IMG/VR virus record: IMGVR_UViG_3300025407_000020
Coordinates: 49,556 to 113,555 of that record
Length of the DNA: 64,000 bases
Origin: a virus
Strand: one strand, 5' to 3'
Part shown: positions 50,467-59,268 of the stretch, one piece after another
Layout: each line of letters begins with the position of its first letter
How positions within the stretch are numbered: position 1 is the stretch's first letter
Position numbers and translations under genes: made by a program
Notes under the pieces: model-generated
Databases searched by the model: none
Told to the model about the DNA's origin: nothing
The model's input: only the letters and a program-made list of their open reading frames with translations

Positions 50467-51396
50467 TTAAAGTGTAGTCAATTCACAAAGCGTAGCTGCC
50501 ATACTGATTTCAGGAATGCCAACGAGTGGAAGATTTGCAAGACCATTGCGAATGATAACAATGTTTGCATCCTTCTTTTCTTGTGCAGTTCCCCAAAGAT
50601 CAAGATTGTCATACATCCATCTATATGTATCTTCAATGCGAGTCGGGTACAAGGAAATATACTGCATCAACTGTTGACGGCCCTCAAGAATCTTACCATT
50701 CTTGAATAGTTCAGCAGCAGCCATCAATAGTTCATCTTCGCCACTACCAGTTGACTGCGGCTTGTTGAGCTTTCCAGTAGTTGAATTCTGCTGTAGTTGA
50801 TTCAAACACTTACGAAGATCGGGGTATGATCCGCGAACATAAGTGTCAAGATCATCAAGCTCAAAATCAACGTTTTCAGTAAGAAGAACTGTTGCAGCAC
50901 GGGCAGTAAAGTCAGTCATGTCGGGTCTAGCGATATGAAACTTATAGCAACGACTTTCGCGCAATGCCGGGATGATCTTGTGTTCATAGTTACAAGTTAG
51001 AATGTAACGACAAGTATCAGCATATGCTTCCATATCATTACGCAATGCTGCTTGTGCTGCCTGAGTTAGATAGTCAGCCTCGTCAAGAAGAACGACCTTG
51101 AACTTACCAAATGGCATAGTCTGCACAAAGCCATTGATTCGTTCGCGCATGTTGTCAATGCCGTTCTCACGGCTAGCGTTAATCTCTAGAACGTCAAATG
51201 CATCAACGCCAAGTTCATGAATGAGAACCTTAGCGAGAGTAGTCTTGCCTGTACCCGGATCACCGCTGAGAAGAAGATGCGGAATCGTACCTTCTGCAAT
51301 CCAACTCTTTACCTGCTTACGCTGAGTTTCATCAACGAACACATAATCAGATACCTTATTCGGGCGATACTTTTCTACCCAGAGATTATTTTTCAT
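50467..51396 (-). CDS. 44: Clamp loader large subunit (T4 gp44-like AAA+)
   Basis: A 309-residue AAA+ protein. VEKYRPNKVSDYVF is the loader start, LLLSGDPGTGKTTLAKV Walker A, FKVVLLDEADYL Walker B, YILTCNYEHKIIPALRESR sensor 1 plus the SRC-like arginine finger. It opens the sliding clamp (12694-13428) with gp62, which is not in the window. The start at 51396 overlaps the upstream gene by 11 bases. Confidence 0.94.
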   Translation of the reverse strand: MKNNLWVEKYRPNKVSDYVFVDETQRKQVKSWIAEGTIPHLLLSGDPGTGKTTLAKVLIHELGVDAFDVLEINASRENGIDNMRERINGFVQTMPFGKFKVVLLDEADYLTQAAQAALRNDMEAYADTCRYILTCNYEHKIIPALRESRCYKFHIARPDMTDFTARAATVLLTENVDFELDDLDTYVRGSYPDLRKCLNQLQQNSTTGKLNKPQSTGSGEDELLMAAAELFKNGKILEGRQQLMQYISLYPTRIEDTYRWMYDNLDLWGTAQEKKDANIVIIRNGLANLPLVGIPEISMAATLCELTTL

Positions 51397-51598
51397 TATG
51401 TCGGTCTCTCATTTCTTTACGAATGTTGTATAGTGAGTTTAGTGCCTCATCGTTGCCAAAGTCAAGATCGAGGTTAGCCAATTCTTTTAGAGCCTTGCTA
51501 GTTCTAGAGAATGCAATGGTAGCTGCTGCTGCGGCTGCTCCTACTGCTGCAAGTGCAGCAATATATGGTGCGTAATCTTTGAGAGTTTTGTTTGTCAT
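51386..51598 (-). CDS. Small membrane protein (70 aa)
   Basis: A 70-residue protein starting MTNKTLKDYAPYIAALAAVG with one alanine-rich membrane segment (about 10-30) and a charged helical tail. It overlaps the clamp loader start. Function unknown. Confidence 0.6.
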   Translation of the reverse strand: MTNKTLKDYAPYIAALAAVGAAAAAATIAFSRTSKALKELANLDLDFGNDEALNSLYNIRKEMRDRHNEK

Positions 51599-51637
51599 TG
51601 TAATAGAATACTTGATGTTGTGTGAAAAGTCAAGATA

Positions 51638-51695
51638 TTTGGGGAAGTGATTCTCGCCTCACGAGCCTCGTAGAAATGTTTCTCACTTCCCCAAA
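51638..51695 (-). ncRNA. Structured intergenic element with 13-bp perfect stem
   Basis: TTTGGGGAAGTGA (51638-51650) pairs perfectly with TCACTTCCCCAAA (51683-51695). The 32-base loop holds a smaller stem (ACGAG / CTCGT, 51661-51671). No T-run follows on either strand, so it is not a standard terminator. It lies between the GroES-like gene and the small membrane protein and may stabilise or process the mRNA, or be a small RNA. Confidence 0.5.
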
Positions 51696-51699
51696 CGTA

Positions 51700-52068
51700 T
51701 TAGTATTCTTTATCTGTCATTGTATAATCGTTAACTTTTTCTTTACTTACTAACAAAATATCATTTGGATCTACTTTGCGGATGACTTTCTCGCCGTCTT
51801 CGTCTTCAATAGTCTGACCACGTGACCAGCGACCGTGTGCTATCATAATATAATCGCCTACTTCTATATCGGCTGTTACTTTAGGCCCTAATGCGTAGAC
51901 CTGCGCCCAACGTGGACGAATGCCTGCGCTTTTCATATCGTCATCAATAATGATGATGCCACCACGACTGATGCGCTCTCTAAATTCCATCCCATGAACT
52001 AGGATGTGATCTCCGATTGCTCGGAACTCGTTAAACTTTGTAGTAGATAAATTGCGTTTTTCTGCCAT
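51700..52068 (-). CDS. GroES-like co-chaperonin (T4 gp31-type)
   Basis: A 122-residue protein with the GroES-fold order: FRAIGDHILVHGMEFRERIS, GGIIIIDDDMKSAGIRPRWA (long mobile loop), VYALGPKVTADIEVGDYIMI and VDPNDILLVSKEK. T4 gp31 replaces GroES on host GroEL to fold the major capsid protein, and this is its likely role. The loop carries GGIIII, close to the GIVL-type GroEL contact. Confidence 0.8.
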   Translation of the reverse strand: MAEKRNLSTTKFNEFRAIGDHILVHGMEFRERISRGGIIIIDDDMKSAGIRPRWAQVYALGPKVTADIEVGDYIMIAHGRWSRGQTIEDEDGEKVIRKVDPNDILLVSKEKVNDYTMTDKEY

Positions 52069-52070
52069 GA

Positions 52071-52481
52071 TTACTTTTTCTTGGTGGTAGTAGTAGTTAC
52101 GTCAGGCATCACGAAGTCTGGTGCTTCGCTAGCAGGCTTGATCACGATCTTTTCTGCTTCTGCTGCCTTCAATGCTTCAATTTCTGCTGCTTCATTATCG
52201 TCTTCAAACTCCATTTCTTCTGGATGAAGTTCTTCGACGGGTGGCTGAATATCAGCAGGTGCGTCCTTTGGCTTTAATACGTTTGCAGCACGATTAGATA
52301 CTGTACGCTGATATGCATCACCGACCTTCTTAGTGACAGGTACAACTACCTTACCATGACTGTCGATAGTGTCGCCACGTGCGTTTACGTTCATATTACC
52401 TACTGCACGAACATGTTCGTTCCTAGCAGCAATCTGGCCCATATCAATATTTCTTCCTAGGGCAGAACGATGAGTTACCAT
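52071..52481 (-). CDS. Hypothetical protein (136 aa)
   Basis: A 136-residue protein starting MVTHRSALGRNIDMGQIAAR with a proline- and glutamate-rich second half and a threonine/lysine end (TTTTTKKK). Probably disordered in part; T4-like phages have similar proteins (from memory). A CATAAATA box lies at 52503-52510. Confidence 0.6.
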   Translation of the reverse strand: MVTHRSALGRNIDMGQIAARNEHVRAVGNMNVNARGDTIDSHGKVVVPVTKKVGDAYQRTVSNRAANVLKPKDAPADIQPPVEELHPEEMEFEDDNEAAEIEALKAAEAEKIVIKPASEAPDFVMPDVTTTTTKKK

Positions 52482-52502
52482 GAGTTTTTCTCCTTTGTCT
52501 TA

Positions 52503-52510
52503 TATTTATG
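52503..52510 (-). promoter_or_regulatory. Late promoter-like box CATAAATA
   Basis: CATAAATAT, 22 bases before the ATG at 52481, driving the small gene and the GroES-like gene. Confidence 0.5.
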
Positions 52511-52524
52511 CTCAAAAACGTGGG

Positions 52525-53034
52525 TTATTTCAAAAACTCGTCTACTGGTAGGTCGTAGTACAATGAATTGATCTTGTGTACGCCAATAAGAAACAACACA
52601 AAACTTGCAACACTTGACCCTCTACCTACTCCCCAAACAATGTTGTTGGCTCGCATAGTATCAACAAGATACTTTAGGTACCGCAATAGCGGAAACATAT
52701 CACGTTCTTGATACAATAGTAGTTCTTCCCCTACTCGTTGAAGTTCAGCTTCACTTTGGCATTGATCCAGTACAAACTTTGCAATATCAAACTTAGCGTA
52801 TTCAACTGGGATAAAGAAGTTTTCTTGACACTTCATGTCAAATTCTTCAACTGTCATACTATCGTCAACGATATACTCAATGAGTTCTGGAATGTTTTCT
52901 ACATATAGGCTGTTATTGAAGGTTACCTTATCAGAAACCAATACGTTCTTCAAACGAATGTCAGGGTTGGTTAGATATATATTGCAGATGTCTCTTTCAG
53001 AATAAATCTGCTGCCCATATTTGTCTGTGATCAT
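52525..53034 (-). CDS. DNA polymerase III alpha-like fragment protein (169 aa)
   Basis: A 169-residue protein starting MITDKYGQQIYSERDICNIY. The C-terminal part, LRYLKYLVDTMRANNIVWGV then GRGSSVASFVLFLIGVHKIN and LYYDLPVDEFLK, resembles the conserved G-x-GRGS block of bacterial DnaE, without the rest of the polymerase. T4-like marine phages carry similar short proteins (from memory). No catalytic aspartates are present, so it may bind DNA or primer. The ATG at 53034 is chosen over a TTG at 53055. Confidence 0.6.
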   Translation of the reverse strand: MITDKYGQQIYSERDICNIYLTNPDIRLKNVLVSDKVTFNNSLYVENIPELIEYIVDDSMTVEEFDMKCQENFFIPVEYAKFDIAKFVLDQCQSEAELQRVGEELLLYQERDMFPLLRYLKYLVDTMRANNIVWGVGRGSSVASFVLFLIGVHKINSLYYDLPVDEFLK

Positions 53035-53070
53035 GTTGCTATTATAACACAGCAATTTGATGTTGTCAAG

Positions 53071-53610
53071 TTATTTCCAACCCAACTCTAATGCGATCCA
53101 TTCGTTATCGTCAAACAACTTGACAATATTGGATTCGTTGTTTGGTTCTTCGTCGCTGATGCTGAGGTCGGATTTGTTCCACCAATATGATCCGGGATAA
53201 TAGTTTTCTGCCACTTCAGAGACTATATTATATCTAACACCCTCGCTCAATTCTGAGCCTAGGATAAGATCAGTGACTTGGACTCTACCTCTCATTATGG
53301 CGTTTAGTTTAAGAAGCAATAATGAAGCAAAGATTTCATCATGTGGCTCAGCAGGAAGTTTGCATACTTTCAAGCCTGCATTTTCGTATTTGTCAATACT
53401 TTCTTGATCGTTTTCGTCAACAAGTATAGAGTTTTGAATTACATTTCTAATATAATGTGTAGCTCTGCCTACAGCAATACTAGGTTCATCTGGGCTATCA
53501 CATTGCTCAACAAGCATTGATAACGTGATTGCATAGGAATTGATCCAAAATGTATCTTGGTAATGGACTCCTGTTTGGAAATAGTAGTCTTTTTCAATTC
53601 TTGTGTTCAT
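53071..53610 (-). CDS. Hypothetical protein (179 aa)
   Basis: A 179-residue protein starting MNTRIEKDYYFQTGVHYQDT, acidic and soluble, with no motif I recognise. It overlaps the next upstream gene by 17 bases. T4-like cyanophages carry comparable hypotheticals. Confidence 0.55.
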   Translation of the reverse strand: MNTRIEKDYYFQTGVHYQDTFWINSYAITLSMLVEQCDSPDEPSIAVGRATHYIRNVIQNSILVDENDQESIDKYENAGLKVCKLPAEPHDEIFASLLLLKLNAIMRGRVQVTDLILGSELSEGVRYNIVSEVAENYYPGSYWWNKSDLSISDEEPNNESNIVKLFDDNEWIALELGWK

Positions 53611-53845
53611 TGTCGGACGATATGTTGATTCTGTTGTTTAGTTTTTGCTTTTCGAAAATCTCATCCATCTTCTTTGCATGTTGGGCCTTATATGTCCCGA
53701 TAGCCATTTGAAGTTGATGGATGAGAGGACCGTTACCGGTACGATACGCAAAAGTAAGTTTGGTATTTAAGCTAGAGATAGTATCCTGAAGTTGCTCCAG
53801 TGTCTTCTCTTGTAATTCGTCTTTATTGATAAATGGATGTTCCAT
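53594..53845 (-). CDS. Small helical protein (83 aa)
   Basis: An 83-residue protein starting MEHPFINKDELQEKTLEQLQ, helical with coiled-coil character (DTISSLNTKLTFAYR), spaced 3 bases after the structural gene at 53849. Function unknown. Confidence 0.6.
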   Translation of the reverse strand: MEHPFINKDELQEKTLEQLQDTISSLNTKLTFAYRTGNGPLIHQLQMAIGTYKAQHAKKMDEIFEKQKLNNRINISSDNEHKN

Positions 53846-53848
53846 AGT

Positions 53849-55150
53849 TTACCAAGAAGTAAGAGCGATTCTTTTCCAAATATCATTGCCTTCAGTGTAG
53901 ATAGTAGCTACTCCGGACAATCCTGTTGTAGTGCCGGGAACAAATGCAGTTCCAGCAACACCATTTACTCGTGACTGACTGATAGTTACGTTAGGTGAAC
54001 TGATAGTCTTAATATAATATACAGTTCCTGCAACGATATTTGTGTTAGCTGTATCAACGTTGCCGCTAAAAATAATTGGAGCATTTAGTGTTGCGTTGGC
54101 TGTTCCGCTTAATGTAATAATATTACCAGTTGCGTAAGTGTTGACCAAACCCTTACTGTATGCATTTGAGTTGTAATCATCGGTGCTGATGTACAAATAT
54201 GAAACCGGGTTAGCATACATTGCAGCAGTTGGAGTACTATTACCTGCTAGATTTACATTTCCTCCGCCTACTGAAGTTGCTACAGTAAAGGTAGTAGTTG
54301 ACACCACGTTTCTTACATAGTAAGTTGTACCAACTGTGATGTTAGCTTCCATGCTAGTACCAGTGAATACAACAGGTAGATCAGGATATAGCTGTGCAGT
54401 ATTACCTGTAGTTAGATAGTCTGCTGCATTAGTGCTAGTGATGTTCAACTGGTTTACAGAAGGACCAACAGCGATTGTTCCATTAACATCACCTGGAAGG
54501 CCAGTCGGTGGAATGTTTCTTGTTTGAATTTCAGTTGACTGGTAAGGGCGATTGATTGGTTCTACTGTGACTGTGTTACCGCAGTCAAGAGATGAGAAGC
54601 GAAGTTCAATGATGTTTGCGTTAGCAGGAGCACTGAGTGTAGCAACACCACCTACGTTTTCATAGTTCTCAAGTAGTGTTACACCAAAGTTGTTGTTTGA
54701 ACTAATGCAGCTACTTGGAAGTTGTACATATGCAGGACCCGTATTAGCATAAGTCAATCTAACTACAACGTTGCTTTGTGTGTTAGTGGGTGCCCAATTA
54801 CCAAACTGTAATGTAACATTTCCAGTTAATGAACCAAACTGTACATCTGCACGATTAACGTCAACGAGTACAGTTCCAGCAAGAGCATTGCCTAGGTTGT
54901 AAGTAGTTGCTCTAAAGCCGCTCGTTGATGCATTGCTGATAAGAGCATTGCCCATGTCATTGTTAAGAGTTGTGTTGTCAAGTGCAGCCTTGAGAACAAC
55001 CTTAGATTGCAAATCGGTGATTTCATTGGCAGCAGTGTTGAACTGCCCTCTGATTTGAGTAAAGTTATCTCTAAAGCCCTGAGAGCTATTGTTGACTCCC
55101 GGCACTGGATAATTTACATTGATTCCGTTTGTGTTAATTTGACTGGTCAT
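53849..55150 (-). CDS. Virion protein, beta-rich (433 aa)
   Basis: A 433-residue, threonine/asparagine-rich, strand-heavy protein starting MTSQINTNGINVNYPVPGVN with an N-terminal GFRDNFTQIRGQFNTAANEI helix typical of T4-like cyanophage tail or neck structural proteins. The C-terminal part has repeated VVFTGTSMEANITVGTTYYV-type units that recur in the 55174-57789 protein (VIFSGATFGSIVANQTYYVK). AATAAATA lies at 55171-55178. It is probably a fibre or baseplate component. Confidence 0.65.
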   Translation of the reverse strand: MTSQINTNGINVNYPVPGVNNSSQGFRDNFTQIRGQFNTAANEITDLQSKVVLKAALDNTTLNNDMGNALISNASTSGFRATTYNLGNALAGTVLVDVNRADVQFGSLTGNVTLQFGNWAPTNTQSNVVVRLTYANTGPAYVQLPSSCISSNNNFGVTLLENYENVGGVATLSAPANANIIELRFSSLDCGNTVTVEPINRPYQSTEIQTRNIPPTGLPGDVNGTIAVGPSVNQLNITSTNAADYLTTGNTAQLYPDLPVVFTGTSMEANITVGTTYYVRNVVSTTTFTVATSVGGGNVNLAGNSTPTAAMYANPVSYLYISTDDYNSNAYSKGLVNTYATGNIITLSGTANATLNAPIIFSGNVDTANTNIVAGTVYYIKTISSPNVTISQSRVNGVAGTAFVPGTTTGLSGVATIYTEGNDIWKRIALTSW

Positions 55151-55170
55151 GTTTCTCTTTTTCCGTAATG

Positions 55171-55178
55171 TATTTATT
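55171..55178 (-). promoter_or_regulatory. Late promoter-like box AATAAATA
   Basis: AATAAATAC, 21 bases before the ATG at 55150. Confidence 0.5.
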
Positions 55179-57789
55179 GCCTGTATTGTGTCGTGTCAGG
55201 TAAAATAGTTTCACGAGGGAACAACACATAAAAGTCTTTACTATCAATAGGATTTGGAGTAGGAGTAGCACTTGGTAATACAGTCCAGGCTGCTGGATTG
55301 AGAGTATTATCAAAGTTGTAAGTTGCGCTCTTGTTCACTGTAAATCTATCAATTTCAAAGTTGATAGTATTTAATGTCTGCACTTCTCCTACTTCGTTTT
55401 TCCAATTATTCTGAATCTGATATTGAATGTACTCTGCGTAGCTAACAGTTTGGCCATTTAGTGTAGTTGTACCCGGCTTGCAATATGCAATGACCCAAGC
55501 CGGAGTATAGCCCAATGTAGAACCATTAAGTTGCTGACTTGTCATCCATAAGGGCAATAACTTGTAGTTATAGTCTTGCCCAAGAACATCTACTACCTGC
55601 TGTCTCATGTTGGGTAATGAGTTAGGATATAATACTCTAGCGAAGCCTGGTGTTCTACTGGTATAATACGTAGGAGGAGGCGAGTTTTCTCCCTCATAGC
55701 TAGTATAAATGTTAGTTTCAGTATCATACCATGGACCCAAGAATAATGGTATAGCTCTAGGCCAGTATATTTCTTTAGCTACACTCTCACCTTGAGGTGT
55801 GATAATATTAGATTGACTCTCATTTGAATAGTTATTATCTACTTCATTATAGTTCACTAGATTGTCATAAATCTCACTATAGACTACTTCATACAGTATT
55901 TCGCCAGTATTCTCATCGCGGGCGATGGCTGTTTTGATTTCACCTAACGTGATATTTCGCCAATAGTGATTCTTTTCTTGAATAGCAGCAACATATGCGT
56001 CTAGGTTATTTGCATAGATTCCATATGCGTGATCATATATGATATTCGTAGCTTTTCCAAAGAAAGGATCATCTGCTCTATAGAGATAATCAGTTGGGAT
56101 AAGCGAGTCATTGTTGAGCAAAGTCGCTAATAGATTTCTATCCGAGATGCTAGGTGTGCATTTGCAATACAATGTGTCAACTGGTCTATCAAACTCTTGA
56201 TATACGCTTAACGTAAATGTCTGAGATGAGTTTACTATCGGGTATTGTTCAGAGTATGCCTGCACAGTAAACGTAAAGTCAGTTGAAGTATTAGGAGATT
56301 GAATAGTAGTAGTCGGCTGAAAAGATACGATTCCTGACAATTCACCGTTTGGTAACAGTGTTAGGTTTGGTGGAAGAGTTCCAGAAGTAAGACGATATTG
56401 CAATGGAACATCACTTACAGCTTGAACATATTCTATGCTCGTGATGCCATTTAGAACCGTACCCATATTAGCAGGAGTGATCCAAGTAACATTCCCGGAG
56501 ACGTTATTTGTGATATTGAATGAGAAGTTAAATGTATCCGATACAATGTTAGTATGTATGACCTTAGATACATAAACACTAAAACTGAACTGACTTATGC
56601 TGTTATCACTGATAATAGGATTTCCAGTGACCCATCCTGTATTGCTATCTCCTACTAATCCTAAGGGCAGATTAGAGAAAGTATAGGTTAATTGATTGCC
56701 ATCAAAGTCATGCCCTAATACCTGAAAGTTGAATATATTATTACTTGTGAAAGACCCAATATACGCATATTGGGAAGGTGAATAGGTATTTCCATGTGAG
56801 TTCGGCGGGATGACATAGTATCCATATTCTGCGATATTACTATCTAGTATATATGTTTCGGGTCTAGTGTTATAGATCGTAGGTATTCTAGTATTAGGCG
56901 GATAGCCCGGACCACCTTGATTCAACGGGGTGTTTTGATTGATGACTGAAATTGTATAAAGCTGAGTAGCCGATCCAAGTGGACTTTCTAACTTCAATGT
57001 GAATGAATATGATTGATTGATAGGTTCACCAACAGTAATATTGGGAAGAGTCGCAACCATGTAGCCAACAGCATCATCCATTGCAACTACTGATCCATTG
57101 ACTGTATGCGCGACCGTGAATTGAGTTCCATTGAGTACAGTCTTTACGTAGTATGTTTGATTAGCTACAATTGACCCAAATGTGGCGCCGCTGAAAATAA
57201 CAGGTCTACCGGGACTAATATCTGCTGTACTCAAGCAAGTTAACGTATTGGTTACTGAGGTAGTCGCCACTACAAAGGTCACTACAGATGGAAGATTGAC
57301 ATCGGTAGTGGGAGGGGCAGCGTATCCTCTGATCAATCCATACTCGTTGATTTCTATGCCTGGTGGTAATATCCCTGATATTTTTCTAATAGTGACTGGA
57401 TTTGTAGAGATTGGATTATTATATTCAATTGGTAACTCAGTCCAAGTACTATCTAGTATTGTGGCAATAGTACCACCGGGCGTAGTGAATGATGGTATCG
57501 CACTACCAGACATCGTTATACTGAATGTTCTGTCTCTAATGTTACCATAGTTGTCAGTTACTCTAATAACAAATGTACTAGTAGTATCAATAGTTACTAA
57601 CAAAGGTGTTCCGGAAATTAAGCCAGCAGTGTTCATTGTTAATCCTGCAGGGAATGAACCGCTTATGAGTGCATATGTCAATGTAACTGCCGGCAACTGA
57701 GGAGTAGCCGACAACTGATAAGCAAACACAGTTGCAGAAGGAAAGTTTCCTAATGAACCTGCTACGGTGTTCCAAACTGGCTGTTGCAT
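55174..57789 (-). CDS. Large virion protein with Ig-like (He_PIG) repeats
   Basis: An 871-residue protein. The first part has Ig-like units of the He_PIG type (ALISGSFPAGLTMNTAGLIS with GTP, IRKISGILPPGIEINEYGLI, RLTSGTLPPNLTLLPNGELS), common in tail and fibre proteins that bind surfaces. A middle unit (VIFSGATFGSIVANQTYYVK) is shared with the neighbouring structural protein. The C-terminal third is tyrosine-rich. A tail or baseplate adhesin is likely. The stop lies 20 bases before the next structural gene. Confidence 0.75.
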   Translation of the reverse strand: MQQPVWNTVAGSLGNFPSATVFAYQLSATPQLPAVTLTYALISGSFPAGLTMNTAGLISGTPLLVTIDTTSTFVIRVTDNYGNIRDRTFSITMSGSAIPSFTTPGGTIATILDSTWTELPIEYNNPISTNPVTIRKISGILPPGIEINEYGLIRGYAAPPTTDVNLPSVVTFVVATTSVTNTLTCLSTADISPGRPVIFSGATFGSIVANQTYYVKTVLNGTQFTVAHTVNGSVVAMDDAVGYMVATLPNITVGEPINQSYSFTLKLESPLGSATQLYTISVINQNTPLNQGGPGYPPNTRIPTIYNTRPETYILDSNIAEYGYYVIPPNSHGNTYSPSQYAYIGSFTSNNIFNFQVLGHDFDGNQLTYTFSNLPLGLVGDSNTGWVTGNPIISDNSISQFSFSVYVSKVIHTNIVSDTFNFSFNITNNVSGNVTWITPANMGTVLNGITSIEYVQAVSDVPLQYRLTSGTLPPNLTLLPNGELSGIVSFQPTTTIQSPNTSTDFTFTVQAYSEQYPIVNSSQTFTLSVYQEFDRPVDTLYCKCTPSISDRNLLATLLNNDSLIPTDYLYRADDPFFGKATNIIYDHAYGIYANNLDAYVAAIQEKNHYWRNITLGEIKTAIARDENTGEILYEVVYSEIYDNLVNYNEVDNNYSNESQSNIITPQGESVAKEIYWPRAIPLFLGPWYDTETNIYTSYEGENSPPPTYYTSRTPGFARVLYPNSLPNMRQQVVDVLGQDYNYKLLPLWMTSQQLNGSTLGYTPAWVIAYCKPGTTTLNGQTVSYAEYIQYQIQNNWKNEVGEVQTLNTINFEIDRFTVNKSATYNFDNTLNPAAWTVLPSATPTPNPIDSKDFYVLFPRETILPDTTQYRQ

Positions 57790-57797
57790 AATAATCC

Positions 57798-58421
57798 TTA
57801 AGCTAGTGCTTTAAGTGCTAGATCGTAGTGATGCTGTCTATCAGCGAGACCAATAGTTCCGCCGTTGATTCTGCGAGTAAGACCAACGAAGTCGCCCTTG
57901 TCAGCATATACACTCAACTTGTTTGCGTCCCAGAACCATGCAGCACTTGCTACAGCACCTTCAGCGGTTTCAAGATATGCAACTGTCTCATCAAGTGACT
58001 TGCCGATTGATGCAGCAAACTTGGTGTAGTTCTGCTTACCAGTCAACTGAATCAACCCACGACCGCAGAACTTGTATCCATCGCCTGAACTTTCAGGACC
58101 ATTACCCATACGATTTGCATAGACCTTATTAGCAATCTTAGCAGGTTGTCTTTCATAAGGCTTAGCAGCAGCTAATGTTGGGAAGTACTTGTGAAATACC
58201 TTGTTCAACGATTGTGCGCTATAGCTAAGACCTTCTTTGGTGAAGTTGAATGCACCTGACTCGTGTGCTACTTGAGCAAGGAATGCAGCCATTCTCTTTG
58301 GATTTTCAAACAATCCAAAGTGTTCACCCACAGTGTTAAGAGGATCTACGTACTTCTCTAACACTGCTGGCTTAGTATGTGGGCATAACTGCTTCAATAA
58401 ATCTAATGTTACTTTTGCCAT
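57798..58421 (-). CDS. GH19 endolysin
   Basis: A 207-residue peptidoglycan hydrolase. AAFLAQVAHESGAFNFTKEG has the catalytic HES glutamate, YKFCGRGLIQLTGKQNYTKF the substrate loop, ASAAWFWDANKL and INGGTIGLADRQHHYDLAL the closing helices. No signal peptide, so it would need the holin (46186-46764). It differs from the head-targeted GH19 protein at 26758-27948. Confidence 0.92.
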   Translation of the reverse strand: MAKVTLDLLKQLCPHTKPAVLEKYVDPLNTVGEHFGLFENPKRMAAFLAQVAHESGAFNFTKEGLSYSAQSLNKVFHKYFPTLAAAKPYERQPAKIANKVYANRMGNGPESSGDGYKFCGRGLIQLTGKQNYTKFAASIGKSLDETVAYLETAEGAVASAAWFWDANKLSVYADKGDFVGLTRRINGGTIGLADRQHHYDLALKALA

Positions 58422-58431
58422 TGTTAACTCC

Positions 58432-58596
58432 TTATGGTCTACCCTGGCCGCGATATGCTTTGAAGTTTCTACGCTTATTCTTATTCATAGTACCAAACTT
58501 GATCTTACCTAGACCAATTGTAGTACCACCCTTGTGGTTGTCTGAAAAGCTAATTTTGCCGGTGCCTGTTTTGCCACTGCTTGAACCTTTTGCCAT
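58432..58596 (-). CDS. Small basic glycine-rich protein (54 aa)
   Basis: A 54-codon frame starting MAKGSSSGKTGTGKISFSDN, basic and glycine-rich, ending RRNFKAYRGQGRP. GGAG precedes the ATG and a CATAAATA box is 21 bases upstream. It fills the gap between the endolysin and the first oxygenase. Function unknown. Confidence 0.7.
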   Translation of the reverse strand: MAKGSSSGKTGTGKISFSDNHKGGTTIGLGKIKFGTMNKNKRRNFKAYRGQGRP

Positions 58597-58616
58597 GATA
58601 ATATCTCCTTATCATG

Positions 58617-58624
58617 TATTTATG
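58617..58624 (-). promoter_or_regulatory. Late promoter-like box CATAAATA
   Basis: CATAAATAC, 21 bases before the ATG at 58596; it would drive the small gene and the endolysin. Confidence 0.5.
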
Positions 58625-58655
58625 CTAGCATGACGATATACTAAGGGTCAGTGTA

Positions 58656-59267
58656 TTATTTGTTAAGTACTTGGATGTTTCCGGCGATTGAGATTCTATG
58701 CTCATCTACTGTTTGGAATGAATATACCTGATGCTTGAGATATGACGGGAACATCATTAGTACACCTTCCCATGTTTGGTCAATATCAATGTCATGCATA
58801 TAAATGCCGCCGTCCAGCCTGTTATACACGAATTGAAACTTTGATGCTACATTACTGTTTGATTCTTTCATGCTAGGAAGATTCATTTCTTTTTGAAGAT
58901 CATACGGTATGGTAACCCAAATAACCCAAGAAATATCTTGATAATGAAAGTGCAATGGATTGTATTCGTGTTTCTTTTGAAAGTTTACCCATGAGCTAGC
59001 ATCAATTACATACTCATTATTACGATAGAAATCAAATCTTTCTCTGTATTCTTGGAATGTTCGGTCTATACATTCCTTGAACGAACCATTTATATTGTAC
59101 TGTAGTTCAGTTTCTAAGTGACCGGCCAACTCATTATTGTATTTCCTGGGCTTAGCGTCTACTTGTCGTTGTAGGTCTGCGGTCAACTCAGCAAACACCC
59201 TGACGGGGATTCTTGTCTTGAGAACACCGGGGTTGTGTAATTTTACTTCAGTGAAATCTAGTTCCAT
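58656..59267 (-). CDS. 2OG-Fe(II) oxygenase-like protein
   Basis: A 203-residue protein with a double-stranded beta-helix pattern: NPLHFHYQDISWVIWVTIPY (first His ligand region, H-x-H), later FPSYLKHQVYSFQTVDEHRI with the second His and the R-I-S 2-oxoglutarate arginine. Phage proteins of this type carry out hydroxylation; the substrate is unknown. It is the last of four oxygenase genes in the transcript that follows the collagen-like fibre. Confidence 0.7.
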   Translation of the reverse strand: MELDFTEVKLHNPGVLKTRIPVRVFAELTADLQRQVDAKPRKYNNELAGHLETELQYNINGSFKECIDRTFQEYRERFDFYRNNEYVIDASSWVNFQKKHEYNPLHFHYQDISWVIWVTIPYDLQKEMNLPSMKESNSNVASKFQFVYNRLDGGIYMHDIDIDQTWEGVLMMFPSYLKHQVYSFQTVDEHRISIAGNIQVLNK

Positions 59268-59268
59268 A

